DNA of 64,000 nt from Aeromicrobium phragmitis (GCF_003674095.1 NZ_RDBF01000006.1:123434-187433); one strand, 5' to 3'. Shown: positions 7,497 through 15,948, numbered from the stretch's first letter. The notes: generated by a model from the letters alone, not told the origin. Translations and numbers: made by a program.

Positions 7497-7648
7497 CATC
7501 TGGCGGCGAGATAAACGTGGAGTGCCCTGGCCTAACGACCGCTTGAATCGTGGCGAGATCCGCGAATGCGCCCAGGGGTTGCGGAAGCAATGATCAGCTT
7601 CGCCGGCACGGAAGTTCTCCGTGTTTCTCTTCGTACACGGAGCCATCG

Positions 7649-8608
7649 TCAGGATGACTCGACGACTCTCCAACGGAAGTTGACGAAGGGTGGGACGTAC
7701 CGGCTACTGCTGGTGTCCTCGCGCTGGACGTCAAGGATGTCGACGACGGCCAGTCGCCCATGCGTGTTCATGAGCACGACACTCTGACCAACCTGCGGAG
7801 TGACGGATCGTCCGGGCGCGAGGTGCTGTGCGAGGTCGGTGTCGTCGACGTCTTCGCCCCTGATCAGGCCGACGGCCTTGATGGGATCCTTATAGACGTA
7901 CACCGAGTTGTAAGAGCATCCGCTGACCTGGAGTGCGAACTCGGACGCGCCGACGCCCCAACGGAAGATCTTCTGCGGCGCGTCTTCGTACACGAAGTGC
8001 GTCTCGCCGACGAGGTCCGGGCTCCTCCACTGCGCGGGGTCGCTGCGCAGATCTTGTTGCTCGAGTCGCGTCGCCCGCTCTCGAAGAGTAGCGATCGACG
8101 TTGCGCTGTCGCGATTGGCAGGGAGCCCCGCAGCCCAGCGCCACAGGTCTTCGATCTGCTCGACCCCGGGGAACTCCTGCTGGCTGCCGGGGGAGTGATT
8201 GAAGTCGAAGCCCTTGGGCATCCGGTCCCCGAGCCACGCCGGCCGGACGCAGTGGGCGTTGTCGACGAAGAGGGTGGACAGCCACGCAGGATCACGGTCC
8301 TCATAGACCTCGGCTATCCAGCGGCTCTCTTTGCCTACGCCCGACTCAGGCATGGTGTCGGCTCTCGCGACGTAGTTCTGGTCGACAATAAGCAGCACGC
8401 GCTTGCAGTCCGCGACTCGGCGCATGAAGCCGTTGAGGTCGTCGCCGTAGTCGACGTCGGCATCGATGAGGACGTCGAACCCCAGCGTCTTGAGCTGCGC
8501 CGCGAGCAGGCGCACCCATTTCCGGTGTCCCTCCGACGTCCACGCGTACGAGATGAACAGGTCTGCGCCCACGGGCTTCCTCACGTCGATTCGCTCAGAA
8601 CTGCTCAC
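7649..8608 (-). CDS. TIR-domain protein
   Basis: A 319-residue protein with an N-terminal TIR domain: DLFISYAWTSEGHRKWVRLLAAQL (about 16-39, first strand and helix), GFDVLIDADVDYG, MRRVADCKRVLLIVDQNYVARAD, and SGVGKESRWIAEVYED (about 89-104), where the Glu in KES is placed like the catalytic Glu of NAD-consuming TIR domains. Bacterial TIR proteins cleave NAD or make cyclic ADP-ribose signals in Thoeris, TIR-STING and TIR-Argonaute defence. The C-terminal part (about 190-319) matches no domain I know; it contains ALQVSGCSYNSVYVYKD and a beta-rich end. No signal peptide. GTG start. It stands alone on the minus strand, convergent with the HEPN gene. Confidence 0.8.
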   Translation of the reverse strand: MSSSERIDVRKPVGADLFISYAWTSEGHRKWVRLLAAQLKTLGFDVLIDADVDYGDDLNGFMRRVADCKRVLLIVDQNYVARADTMPESGVGKESRWIAEVYEDRDPAWLSTLFVDNAHCVRPAWLGDRMPKGFDFNHSPGSQQEFPGVEQIEDLWRWAAGLPANRDSATSIATLRERATRLEQQDLRSDPAQWRSPDLVGETHFVYEDAPQKIFRWGVGASEFALQVSGCSYNSVYVYKDPIKAVGLIRGEDVDDTDLAQHLAPGRSVTPQVGQSVVLMNTHGRLAVVDILDVQREDTSSSRYVPPFVNFRWRVVESS

Positions 8609-8700
8609 GCGTGAGCAGCTGTCGCCACGAGACTACGGCCGGCTGCGGACACACTGAGAACGACACGAGTGAAGCCGGACGGCATCCGTAGGTCATTGCG

Positions 8701-8969
8701 AGCGCTGTCTTGCAGATGGACGGTCGGATCTGGGGCTACGCCCTGTCGAAGAAGTCCGGCGTCTGATCCGGTGTCCTCTATCCGATCCTCGATCGGATGA
8801 TGGGTGAGGGCTGGCTCGAGGACCACTGGGAGGAGCGCGCAGAGGGCAAGAAGCGCCCGCCGCGTCGCTACTACAAACTCACCGATGCGGCCGCACCGGC
8901 ATCGGCGCGGTGGCACGAAAGGTCGCGGAGGAGCAGCGCTTTGCAGCGATGAAGGTGAGGTTCGCCTGA
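8701..8969 (+). pseudogene. Broken PadR family transcriptional regulator
   Basis: Conceptual reading: AVLQMDGRIWGYALSKKSGV, then an in-frame TGA, then SGVLYPILDRMMGEGWLEDHWEE and RRYYKLTD, all hallmarks of the PadR winged helix. After LTD the frame shifts by one base; the remaining end, GIGAVARKVAEEQRFAAMK and VRFA-stop, continues in another frame and its TGA overlaps the ATG of the next gene by one base (TGATG). The gene thus has one nonsense codon and one frameshift, and probably also lacks its first residues. PadR genes commonly pair with membrane or efflux genes, which fits the membrane protein that follows. Confidence 0.8.
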
Positions 8970-9538
8970 TGAGTTCGGTGATGCTGGTACCCGGCGCGCT
9001 CGGCGCGTTCGTGATCGCTCTGCTCATCTTCGGGTTCCTGCCTGGACTGGTGCTGGCGCTCATCGTCAGACTCTTCCGCGAGGACTCCTCACGGCGTCGT
9101 GAACTGCAGGCGGAGCTCTACGCCGTCCCCCGCTGGGAGAGACCGTTCTGGGTCGCTCAGCAGCTCGAAGTCGCACTACACCAGGGTCTCGCACCCGAGA
9201 TCGCCTGGTACTGGGGCCGCTTCGTCTGGCACCGGGCCAAGGTTGAGTCCGGACAGGAGATGCACAAGAAGTACCAGGACACGCCCGACGCCGGGGAGAA
9301 GGCGATGCTCCGTCCCGGCGACCTGGTGAAGCTCACATGGGCAGTGAAGCGCTCACCGGGGGAGCGGATGTGGGTGAAGATCCTCCACCGCGATGACGAT
9401 GAAGTCCTCGGCCGGTTGAGCAACTGGCCGGTTTACGTCCACCTCGATCCTGACGCCATCGTCCGGTTCCGCATCGATGACATCATCGACTACGAGTTCG
9501 TTGACGAGGATGACGCCCCCGGAGCCATCGCCGCCTGA
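8969..9538 (+). CDS. Membrane-anchored DUF2314-like protein
   Basis: 189 residues. Residues about 3-30 (VMLVPGALGAFVIALLIFGF onward) form one hydrophobic segment, followed by a basic stretch. The C-terminal half, LRPGDLVKLTWAV, ERMWVKILHRDDDEVLGRLSNWPVYV and IVRFRIDDIIDYEFVD, follows the DUF2314 pattern (a beta-rich domain with MWVxV, a G-x-L-x-N-x-P turn and a terminal I-x-D). Function unknown. The start ATG overlaps the stop of the PadR remnant and GAAGGTGAGG is upstream, so the gene was translationally coupled to the regulator and still has its own ribosome site. Family call is by pattern and moderate. Confidence 0.6.
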   Translation: MSSVMLVPGALGAFVIALLIFGFLPGLVLALIVRLFREDSSRRRELQAELYAVPRWERPFWVAQQLEVALHQGLAPEIAWYWGRFVWHRAKVESGQEMHKKYQDTPDAGEKAMLRPGDLVKLTWAVKRSPGERMWVKILHRDDDEVLGRLSNWPVYVHLDPDAIVRFRIDDIIDYEFVDEDDAPGAIAA

Positions 9539-9592
9539 CCGCACGCTCGCATCCTTCGAGCCAGTGTCGGTGACTACTGGCAACATTGGGTC

Positions 9593-10294
9593 ATGGCACC
9601 GCTTCCGTCGCATTTCCGCACCTTCGGGATCACGAAGGTCACCGTCGTCCACGATCCCGGCACCGACAACGAGGAGCGCTTCGAGACGGAAGCGCACATC
9701 CAGGCCAAGACCGGATTCTTCGCCGTCGACACGCCGATCTACGAAGGCGACGTCGTCGAGTTCCCGGACCCGCGCGGCGGCACGACGCGGAAGGTTGCAG
9801 CGACCGTCGACGTGAACAATCCGACGGGGTCCTCGTTCCGCGGTATGGAACACATCCATGTGACCTGGGGAGCCGCTCCGCCGAGCCGCGTCGCCCCGGT
9901 GCGCCGGCTCTCGATCGAGAACCTCCACGCCGAAGTCATCAGCTCCTCGAGCGAGCTGTTCGCCGACGGACACTACGAGGCTGCAGTCAGCGAGGCGTTC
10001 AAGTCGATCGAGGTCCGCGTGCGGAATCTGATCGGCTCCACGCAGTCGGGTGTCAAGCTGATGGGCGAGGCCTTCGGCGGATCCGATCCACAAGTGCCGG
10101 TTGCGACGTCGGCTGGCCAGAGCGGCAAAGATGAGCAGGAGGGGTTCGCTGCGCTCTTCCGCGGCGCGATGCTCGGCGTCCGCAACCCTCGTGCGCACGA
10201 CCTTTTCAAGCCGCGCGACCCCCAGCAGGCGCTGGAATATCTTGGCTTCGCCAGCTTGCTCCACCGCCAGCTCGACGCCGCTTCAATCGAGTAG
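9593..10294 (+). CDS. Ymh/TIGR02391 family protein with HEPN-like motif
   Basis: 233 residues. The N-terminal 105 residues are a beta-rich domain of unknown type. The C-terminal 120 residues are a clear Hypoth_Ymh/TIGR02391 domain: SSELFADGHYEAAVSEAFKS (about 120-139), VKLMGEAFGG, DEQEGFAALFRGAMLGVRNPRAHD (about 181-204) and ALEYLGFASLLHRQLD. The GVRNPRAHD segment holds an R-N-x3-H pattern, the RX4-6H arrangement of HEPN nucleases. Members are frequent in defence islands and prophages. It lies 55 bp after the DUF2314-like gene and is the last gene before the right attachment-like site. RNase activity is inferred, not shown. Confidence 0.8.
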   Translation: MAPLPSHFRTFGITKVTVVHDPGTDNEERFETEAHIQAKTGFFAVDTPIYEGDVVEFPDPRGGTTRKVAATVDVNNPTGSSFRGMEHIHVTWGAAPPSRVAPVRRLSIENLHAEVISSSSELFADGHYEAAVSEAFKSIEVRVRNLIGSTQSGVKLMGEAFGGSDPQVPVATSAGQSGKDEQEGFAALFRGAMLGVRNPRAHDLFKPRDPQQALEYLGFASLLHRQLDAASIE

Positions 10295-10360
10295 CAGATG
10301 CGGTGCGGGCCTCGTTGCCGCAGCGTGAGTCGGGAGCCCAACACAGACTGCCCTAGGCGC

Positions 10361-10393
10361 GGCGACGTGGTGGAGTTCCGGTTCAACGTCTGA
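10361..10393 (+). repeat. Right attachment-like site (second ychF 3' end)
   Basis: Thirty-three bases encode GDVVEFRFNV and TGA with GC-rich codons matching the host (GAG TTC CGG TTC AAC). No coding frame leads into it, so it is a stranded gene end. It probably represents the original 3' end of ychF, displaced when the island inserted. Upstream similarity stops abruptly at GGCGAC. Confidence 0.7.
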
Positions 10394-10478
10394 CCTTATT
10401 CTCCTCGTCAGAGCAGGGTGGGCTCGCACCGCACCCTGCGGTCGAGCGGTGTTCACATGAAGAGGTAGCTCAATCGGT

Positions 10479-10495
10479 ATACCCCTTGGTATTTT
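10479..10495. promoter_or_regulatory. Operator and -10 of the toxin-antitoxin operon
   Basis: ATACC-CCTT-GGTAT is a 5-bp inverted repeat at 10479-10492. It overlaps TATTTT at 10490-10495, which lies 6 nt before the antitoxin ATG, fitting a leaderless promoter. An operator over the -10 is what autorepression by a MazE-type antitoxin would need. Confidence 0.5.
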
Positions 10496-10501
10496 GGATG
10501 C

Positions 10502-10729
10502 ATGGCGACGACGATCAAGGTCCCTGTCGAGCTCCGCGACCGGATCAACCGAGATGCCCAGGAGCACGGCATGACTGCCGCCGGGCTCATCGAGAAGCTT
10601 CTCGATGCGCATGAGCGCAGGCAGCGCATGGAGGCGTTCGGGCGGGCTTTCCGGGAGGCTGACGCGAGCTACTGGGACGAGTTCCGGTCCTGGGACGTGA
10701 CGCTCGACGATGGCCGACGGAGTGAGTGA
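10502..10729 (+). CDS. Ribbon-helix-helix antitoxin of a MazEF-type module
   Basis: 75 residues. MATTIKVPVELRDRINRDAQ is a typical ribbon-helix-helix strand plus first helix, and MTAAGLIEKLLDAHERRQRM the second helix and start of the tail; the acidic, Trp-containing C-terminus (ASYWDEFRSWD) would bind and block the toxin. Such antitoxins repress their own promoter. The 3' end overlaps the toxin gene by 20 nt, typical for translational coupling in these pairs. It lies just outside the right end of the ychF island. Confidence 0.8.
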   Translation: MATTIKVPVELRDRINRDAQEHGMTAAGLIEKLLDAHERRQRMEAFGRAFREADASYWDEFRSWDVTLDDGRRSE

Positions 10730-11066
10730 GATCCGTCGTGGGTCGGTTCTCTGGGCGGAGCTGGATCCGGTTCGCGGGCGTGAGCAGGCCGGCCGTCGCC
10801 CCGTGCTCGTGATCGCCAGCGACCTGTACCTCGAACAGGCCGACACTCTCGCGATCATCCTGCCCGCCACCACGCACGACCGGGGGTGGCCGAACCACGT
10901 CCGGTTGCGCGGGCCAGCTCTCGGCCTAACGGAAGCGACGTTCGCGATGACCGAACAGCCGCGCACTGTCACACGTGACCGGTTCGTCGCTGACGCCGGC
11001 GTCGTCGATACCGCGACCATGAATGACGTGGACCGCTGGCTCCGGGACTTCCTGGCGCTCCCGTGA
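10710..11066 (+). CDS. MazF/PemK-type endoribonuclease toxin
   Basis: 118 residues with the PemK/MazF fold: IRRGSVLWAELDPVRGREQAG is the first strand and the S1-S2 loop containing the conserved R-G-x-E-Q/G-x-x-R, RRPVLVIASD the next strand, and TLAIILPATTHDRGWPNHV contains the conserved P-A-T-T. LTEATFAMTEQPRTVTRDRF carries the acid/threonine segment usual for the active site. MazF toxins cut mRNA at short sequences when the antitoxin is degraded. The full set of motifs suggests an active toxin. GTG at 10722 is an alternative start. Co-operonic with the preceding antitoxin. Confidence 0.88.
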   Translation: MADGVSEIRRGSVLWAELDPVRGREQAGRRPVLVIASDLYLEQADTLAIILPATTHDRGWPNHVRLRGPALGLTEATFAMTEQPRTVTRDRFVADAGVVDTATMNDVDRWLRDFLALP

Positions 11067-11170
11067 GGCGCACGGCTCTCGGTGCTGCAGCCGTATTACC
11101 TAACGCGGCCGACGCGCACGTCGCCCACCGACATTGAGCCATGGGCGCGGCAAAACCTGTGCCTTACGTT

Positions 11171-11248
11171 GTGAACGACCAATGGCGGATCTGCTTCGTA
11201 TGGAAGGACGGAGGTGCGGAGGATGTCGAACTCGTCGACTACCACTGA
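11171..11248 (+). pseudogene. Remnant of a HigB (RelE-like) toxin
   Basis: The last 25 codons read V-NDQWRICFVWKDGGAEDVE-LVDYH-stop, which is the conserved C-terminal end of HigB toxins. Nothing HigB-like can be read further upstream in any frame, so the front three-quarters are gone. The stub overlaps the first 26 nt of higA, exactly the overlap of an intact higBA pair, and so preserves higA translation signals. Confidence 0.8.
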
Positions 11249-11534
11249 TCTGATCGACCCCATCCACCCCGGCGAGGTCCTGATGGAGGACTTCATCAAG
11301 GGCTTCGAGATCACCCAACACAAGCTGGCCGTGGCGATCGGCGTGCCGCCCCGACGGATCAACGAGATCGTTCACGGAAAGCGGCGCATCACCGCCGACA
11401 CCGCCCTGCGGCTCGCCAAGTACTTCGGCACCTCGCCGGAGATGTGGATGAACCTGCAGAGCCACTACGACCTTCGCATCGAGCAGCGTAACTGGCCGGC
11501 GATCGACGCCATCGAGCCTCTCCGCTCGGCCTGA
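11223..11534 (+). CDS. higA: HigA family addiction-module antitoxin
   Basis: 103 residues of the XRE/VapI type: DPIHPGEVLMEDFIKGF opens the domain, HKLAVAIGVPPRRINEIVHGKRRI is the helix-turn-helix, and TALRLAKYFGTSPEMWMNLQSHYDL is the signature HigA/VapI third part. HigA binds HigB toxin and represses the operon. Here it is orphaned, because only a 25-codon stub of higB is left upstream. ATG 11223 is preferred because GCGGAGG precedes it; ATG 11214 is possible. The last residues (AIDAIEPLRSA) are normal for the family, so the antitoxin itself is intact. Confidence 0.9.
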   Translation: MSNSSTTTDLIDPIHPGEVLMEDFIKGFEITQHKLAVAIGVPPRRINEIVHGKRRITADTALRLAKYFGTSPEMWMNLQSHYDLRIEQRNWPAIDAIEPLRSA

Positions 11535-11555
11535 CGCCTCGCGTGCGCGAGAACT

Positions 11556-12230
11556 TCAGCCGAGACGACCGCGGATCTCGGTGGCCGCGGCCGCGGGGTC
11601 GGGGGCTTGAGTGACGGCGCGGACCACCACGACGCGTTCGGCGCCGGCGTTCAGCACCGCGTCGAGGCGATCGCCCGGGGCGATGCCGCCGATGGCGAAC
11701 CACGGCTTCGTCGCGACGGCTGCCGCGTGGCGCAGCAGATCGAGGCCGACAGCGGCGCGGCCGGGTTTGGTCGGCGTCTCCCAGACCGGGCCGACGCAGA
11801 AGTAGTCGACGTCCTCGTCCTCGTTGGCCGCCTCGAGCTGGTCGACCGAGTGCGTCGAGCGCCCGATCAGGACCTCCGAGCCGAGCAGTGAATGTGCCTG
11901 CCGGGGCGAGAGATCACCTTGCCCGAGATGGAGGATGTCGGCACGCACGAGCGCTGCCACGTCCGCACGGTCGTTGACCGCGAAGAGCGCGCCGTGGCGG
12001 CGGGCGACCGTAGCGAGAGTTTCGAGCGCACTCACCTCGTCGGCGGCCTCGATCGTCTTGTCCCGCACCTGGATGATGTCGACGCCGCCGGAGAACGCCG
12101 CATTCAGGAAGCCGGCGAGATCGCCCTCAGGACGCGCATCGGTGCAGACGTACAGCCGGGAGTCGGCCAGACGCCGGCGGCGGGCCGTTCGGTCGAGGTC
12201 CGCGGATACGGGGAAGGAGGGGGCGCTCAT
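11556..12230 (-). CDS. thiE: Thiamine phosphate synthase ThiE
   Basis: Joins HMP-PP and thiazole phosphate to thiamine phosphate in the cytoplasm. 224 residues, a TIM barrel. [14 protein letters not shown] opens the barrel, [13 protein letters not shown] carries the conserved Q-V-R-x-K that binds pyrophosphate, [10 protein letters not shown] and ILHLGQGDL the HMP-side residues, GRSTHS and [15 protein letters not shown] the thiazole-phosphate side, and WFAIGGI the phosphate loop. Divergent from the thiOSG operon. A TAGTCT hexamer 7 nt before the ATG suggests a leaderless mRNA, so the TPP riboswitch on the other strand does not control it. Confidence 0.95.
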   Translation of the reverse strand: MSAPSFPVSADLDRTARRRRLADSRLYVCTDARPEGDLAGFLNAAFSGGVDIIQVRDKTIEAADEVSALETLATVARRHGALFAVNDRADVAALVRADILHLGQGDLSPRQAHSLLGSEVLIGRSTHSVDQLEAANEDEDVDYFCVGPVWETPTKPGRAAVGLDLLRHAAAVATKPWFAIGGIAPGDRLDAVLNAGAERVVVVRAVTQAPDPAAAATEIRGRLG

Positions 12231-12236
12231 GTCGCC

Positions 12237-12243
12237 TAGACTA
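12237..12243. promoter_or_regulatory. Shared bidirectional -10 element (TAGACTA)
   Basis: On the plus strand TAGACT (12237-12242) would start transcription near 12249, right at the beginning of the TPP riboswitch. On the minus strand TAGTCT (12243-12238) ends 7 nt before the thiE ATG. One near-palindromic heptamer thus appears to serve both thi transcripts. Confidence 0.5.
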
Positions 12244-12249
12244 GTGGCG

Positions 12250-12330
12250 TTCGCGGGAGCCCAAGACGGGCTGAGAGGGCTACGTGCCGACCGCCATACC
12301 TGATGCGGGTCATGCCGCCGGAGGAAGGAA
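12250..12330 (+). promoter_or_regulatory. TPP riboswitch (THI element)
   Basis: The conserved blocks are in order: CGGGAGCCC, GGGCTGAGAGGG, a variable arm, ACCGCC, then ACCTGATGCGGGTCATGCC, close to the THI-box consensus, and a closing CCGGAGGAA. The closing region contains the GGAGGAAGG ribosome site of thiO, so ligand-bound RNA should hide it and block translation. No separate terminator hairpin is visible. Confidence 0.95.
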
Positions 12331-12334
12331 CAAC

Positions 12335-13455
12335 GTGGCGAGCGCCATCGTCGTCGGAGCCGGAATCATCGGCCTCACCACCGCCTGGCGGCTGGTGGAA
12401 CGGGGCTGGGACGTCACCGTGTTCGACCCAGCGCCGGTCTCCGGTGCCAGTCATGTCGCGGCCGGCATGCTGGCTCCCGCCTCCGAGGTCGTCTGGGGCC
12501 AACCGTCGCTCTACCCGCTGATGGTCGAGTCCGCCCGCCGCTACCCCGCGCTGATCGACCGCCTCTCCGCTGGTCGCCCGCAGGAGGTCGGGTACCTCCC
12601 GAGCGAGACGCTCGTCGTCGCCGCGGATCACGCCGACCGGACCGCCCTCGACGAACTCACCTCGCTCCAGACCTCGCTCGGGCTGAAGGCGTACCGGATC
12701 ACCTCGCTGGACGCCCGGCGACTCGAACCGGGCCTCGGGCCGGCGGTCGTCGGTGGCGTGCACCTGCCCGACGATCACCAGATCGACCCCCGCGCGCTGT
12801 GCGCGGTGCTGCTCGACCGGCTCGGACACCGCGTCGTACGCCAGGAAGTGACCGGATTCGTCGAACGTGGAGGCGTCACCCACGGTGTCGTCCTGGCCGG
12901 CGGCGAAGAGAAGCACTCAGACCAGACGGTGGTCTGCACGGGATTGGGTGTCCTGCCCGGTCTCGAGGGGCTACCGCTGCGGCCCGTGTTCGGCGACATT
13001 CTGCGGCTCGCCCCGGCCACCGGAGCCCCGCCGTTGCTCGGGAGGACCGTCCGCGGGCTGGTGCACGGCCGCGCGGTCTACCTCGTCCCGCGCGCGGACG
13101 GCGGCCTCGTTCTCGGCGCCACCGTCCGCGAAGACGATGACCCGCTGCCCAGCACCGAAGGCGTCCACCGGCTGCTCGACGACGCCCGGCGCATCGTGCC
13201 AGGCGTGCTGGACACCCGGATTCTCGAGGTGTCGGCACGCGCCCGCCCTGGCACACCGGACGACGTCCCGATCGTCGGACGCCTCGACCCCGGACGTGTC
13301 ATCTCCACCGGCTACTTCCGCCACGGCATCCTGCTCGCCCCGCTCGGCAGCGACATCACCGCCGACCTCGTCGAGTCCCGCGAGGTCGACGACGAGGTTC
13401 TCGCAGCACTCGATCCGCACCGTTTCGACCGACCGCATTCGACTCCTGGAGCACC

Positions 13456-13459
<4 letters not shown>
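12335..13459 (+). CDS. thiO: Glycine oxidase ThiO
   Basis: FAD enzyme that oxidises glycine to dehydroglycine for thiazole synthesis in aerobes. 374 residues, DAO fold. [18 protein letters not shown] (about 3-20) is the Rossmann FAD loop; [16 protein letters not shown] is the conserved region just after; [15 protein letters not shown] and VVCTGLG are typical; and [18 protein letters not shown] plus [12 protein letters not shown] form the C-terminal substrate/FAD part. GTG start follows the ribosome site inside the riboswitch. Its last four bases overlap thiS, so thiO-thiS-thiG is one TPP-controlled operon. Confidence 0.95.
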
Positions 13460-14500
<1,041 letters not shown>

Positions 14501-14512
14501 CATCATCAACGC

Positions 14513-15004
14513 ATGGATGACGATCGGGCTACAGGGAACGTGCCGCTACGCGCGGACCCCGACGTCGTCGCCGCGCTGCGAGCACAGCTTCCCGAGGACC
14601 TGGCGCACCTCCCGCTGACCTCCGCCGCGGAGTATCGGCAGGAGGCGTGGAAGGCCTGGACGGTGCGTCCGCCGGCGAACGGGGCGTACTACCCAGCGCT
14701 GGGGCTCCGCGGGGCGGCCGCCATGGCCACCGGTTTCATGACGCTCGGTGGTCTGTGGATGGTCATCGCCGGACCGTCCTCGAGCGCCGGTGCGCTGGAG
14801 ATCATCCTGACCTTGTCCATCTTCGGCTCGGTCACCGTGCTGCTGGCGTGGAGCAAAGGGAAGTCCAATCGCAAGGCCCGTCGGCTCCAGGAGCGCAATA
14901 CCGTCCTGAGCGACGTCTCTGCGCAGATCGATCACGAGGTGGAGCAGGGCCGCATCCCCCTGAAGCCAGCAGGCTGGGAAGGCAAGATCTTTCCCCCGTT
15001 ATGA
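14513..15004 (+). CDS. Small membrane protein with two transmembrane segments
   Basis: 163 residues. A soluble N-terminal region (about 1-60, with PDVVAALRAQLPEDLAHLPL) is followed by two hydrophobic segments, LRGAAAMATGFMTLGGLWMVIAG roughly 65-87 and GALEIILTLSIFGSVTVLLAW roughly 92-113, then a basic K-G-K-S-N-R-K-A-R-R stretch and a predicted helical tail. No family recognised. The ATG lies 12 bp after thiG, so it may ride on the thi transcript, and its stop overlaps an ATG of the next gene. Confidence 0.65.
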   Translation: MDDDRATGNVPLRADPDVVAALRAQLPEDLAHLPLTSAAEYRQEAWKAWTVRPPANGAYYPALGLRGAAAMATGFMTLGGLWMVIAGPSSSAGALEIILTLSIFGSVTVLLAWSKGKSNRKARRLQERNTVLSDVSAQIDHEVEQGRIPLKPAGWEGKIFPPL

Positions 15005-15030
15005 ACCCCGGACCCACCCAAGGAGCAAGC

Positions 15031-15348
15031 GTGACCGAGGACTGGCCCGCGACCGCCGAGGCGCTCATGCGGTCGCGTTTCGCCGCGTTCCAGCGCGGTG
15101 ACGCCGACTGGTTGCTCGAGAGCTGGCATTCCTCGACACGGCCGCCTGAGATCGACCTGTCCGACAATCCGCGGTGGCGCGGACTGCAGATCCTCGACAC
15201 CGTCGACGGCGGCATTGACGACGACACGGGCGTCGTGGAGTTCCGAGCCACGTACCTCGTCGGCGAGGAGCTCGGCATCCTGCACGAGCGCTCGCGGTTC
15301 GCGCGAGAGGACGGGCGCTGGCGGTATGTTGACGGCGAGCTGCGGTGA
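15031..15348 (+). CDS. YchJ-like (UPF0225, SEC-C related) protein
   Basis: 105 residues. ATAEALMRSRFAAFQRGDADWLLESWHSSTRPPEI is the YchJ/UPF0225 signature (MRSRYxAFxxxDxxxLxxTWHxxTRP), and GVVEFRATYLVGEELGILHERSRFAREDGRWRYVDGEL the rest of the NTF2-like fold. Most YchJ proteins carry flanking SEC-C zinc motifs; these are absent here, leaving only the central domain. Function unknown. GTG 15031 is chosen because AAGGAGCAAGC is ideally placed; ATG 15001 overlapping the previous stop is the alternative. Confidence 0.8.
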   Translation: MTEDWPATAEALMRSRFAAFQRGDADWLLESWHSSTRPPEIDLSDNPRWRGLQILDTVDGGIDDDTGVVEFRATYLVGEELGILHERSRFAREDGRWRYVDGELR

Positions 15349-15382
15349 CCGGTCGTCGCACGCTGAGCGCCGAGGAGTGTCT

Positions 15383-15808
15383 ATGGCAGCGCAACCTGCA
15401 CCGCCGGGACCGTCCGGCTATCACCCGTCCGCGCCAACCGGTGCCCTGCCGTGGGGCCTCGGCCTGCTGGTCTTCTTCCCGATCCCGTTCGTCGGTTCGC
15501 TGGCCGCGGCTGTCACGATGACCATCGTCGGTGCGTCGCAGCGGGAGCTGGGCGGCCTCGCCCGCCACAACGCGCAGCGCGCCGCCAACTGGGGCCTGAC
15601 CTATCTGCTCGCCACCGTCGTCCTGATCGGCGCGCACTTCGGCATCCTGTTCGCGCTCCGGCAGATCGACGGGTTCTTCCCGTTCGGCTTCATCATCCTG
15701 ACCTGGATCGCCGCGACAGTGCTGCACATCGTCTTCACGATCATCGGCCTGATCCAGGCCAGCAGTCGTCGGCCCGTCCGGATCAACGGCATCCCGTTCC
15801 TCCGCTGA
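15383..15808 (+). CDS. DUF4870-type membrane protein
   Basis: 141 residues. A Pro-rich N-terminus (AQPAPPGPSGYHPSAP) precedes three hydrophobic segments: about 22-47 (LGLLVFFPIPFVGSLAAAVT), 68-90 (YLLATVVLIGAHFGILFAL) and 96-122 (FGFIILTWIAATVLHIVF). The RHNAQRAANW stretch between segments one and two is the DUF4870 hallmark. Function unknown; these are small integral membrane proteins. GAGGAG is upstream of the ATG. It stands alone, about 30 bp after the YchJ-like gene. Confidence 0.75.
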   Translation: MAAQPAPPGPSGYHPSAPTGALPWGLGLLVFFPIPFVGSLAAAVTMTIVGASQRELGGLARHNAQRAANWGLTYLLATVVLIGAHFGILFALRQIDGFFPFGFIILTWIAATVLHIVFTIIGLIQASSRRPVRINGIPFLR

Positions 15809-15948
15809 GCGACGTGAAGGACCATGAGGACCGCGACTAGCGCGTCCGCCGCAGCGCCTCGTGCAGGCCGGTTTGATAGACGCCGTCGGGGCCGTGGGCA
15901 GCTTCGAGCACCGCATGTGTCGTTACCGCCGTGTGGGAAGCTGGCCGC

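Larger units (their letters stand above)
3810..10393. mobile_element. Integrase-less genomic island at the 3' end of ychF, defence-like content
   Basis: The segment starts immediately after the ychF stop codon and ends at a second copy of the ychF 3' end (10361-10393), as when an element integrates into a gene's 3' end and restores the reading frame. Content is accessory: DUF4238 protein, HEPN-motif DUF4209-type protein, TIR protein, broken PadR regulator, DUF2314-like membrane protein and HEPN-motif Ymh-type protein. No integrase, recombinase, replication or conjugation gene is visible, so it is either a remnant or is moved in trans. Codon choice is visibly less GC-saturated than in the flanks. 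A shorter similar motif at 7473-7496 may divide it into two units. Confidence 0.65.

Noticed and set aside
3810..10393. Prophage or conjugative element
   Set aside because: No integrase, capsid, terminase, relaxase or replication gene is readable in the island.
15232..15255. GTCGTGGAGTTCCGAG inside the YchJ-like gene resembling the ychF tail
   Set aside because: It is part of a conserved coding segment (GVVEFRATYL), so the similarity is chance; it serves as a caution for the weaker attachment-like sites.
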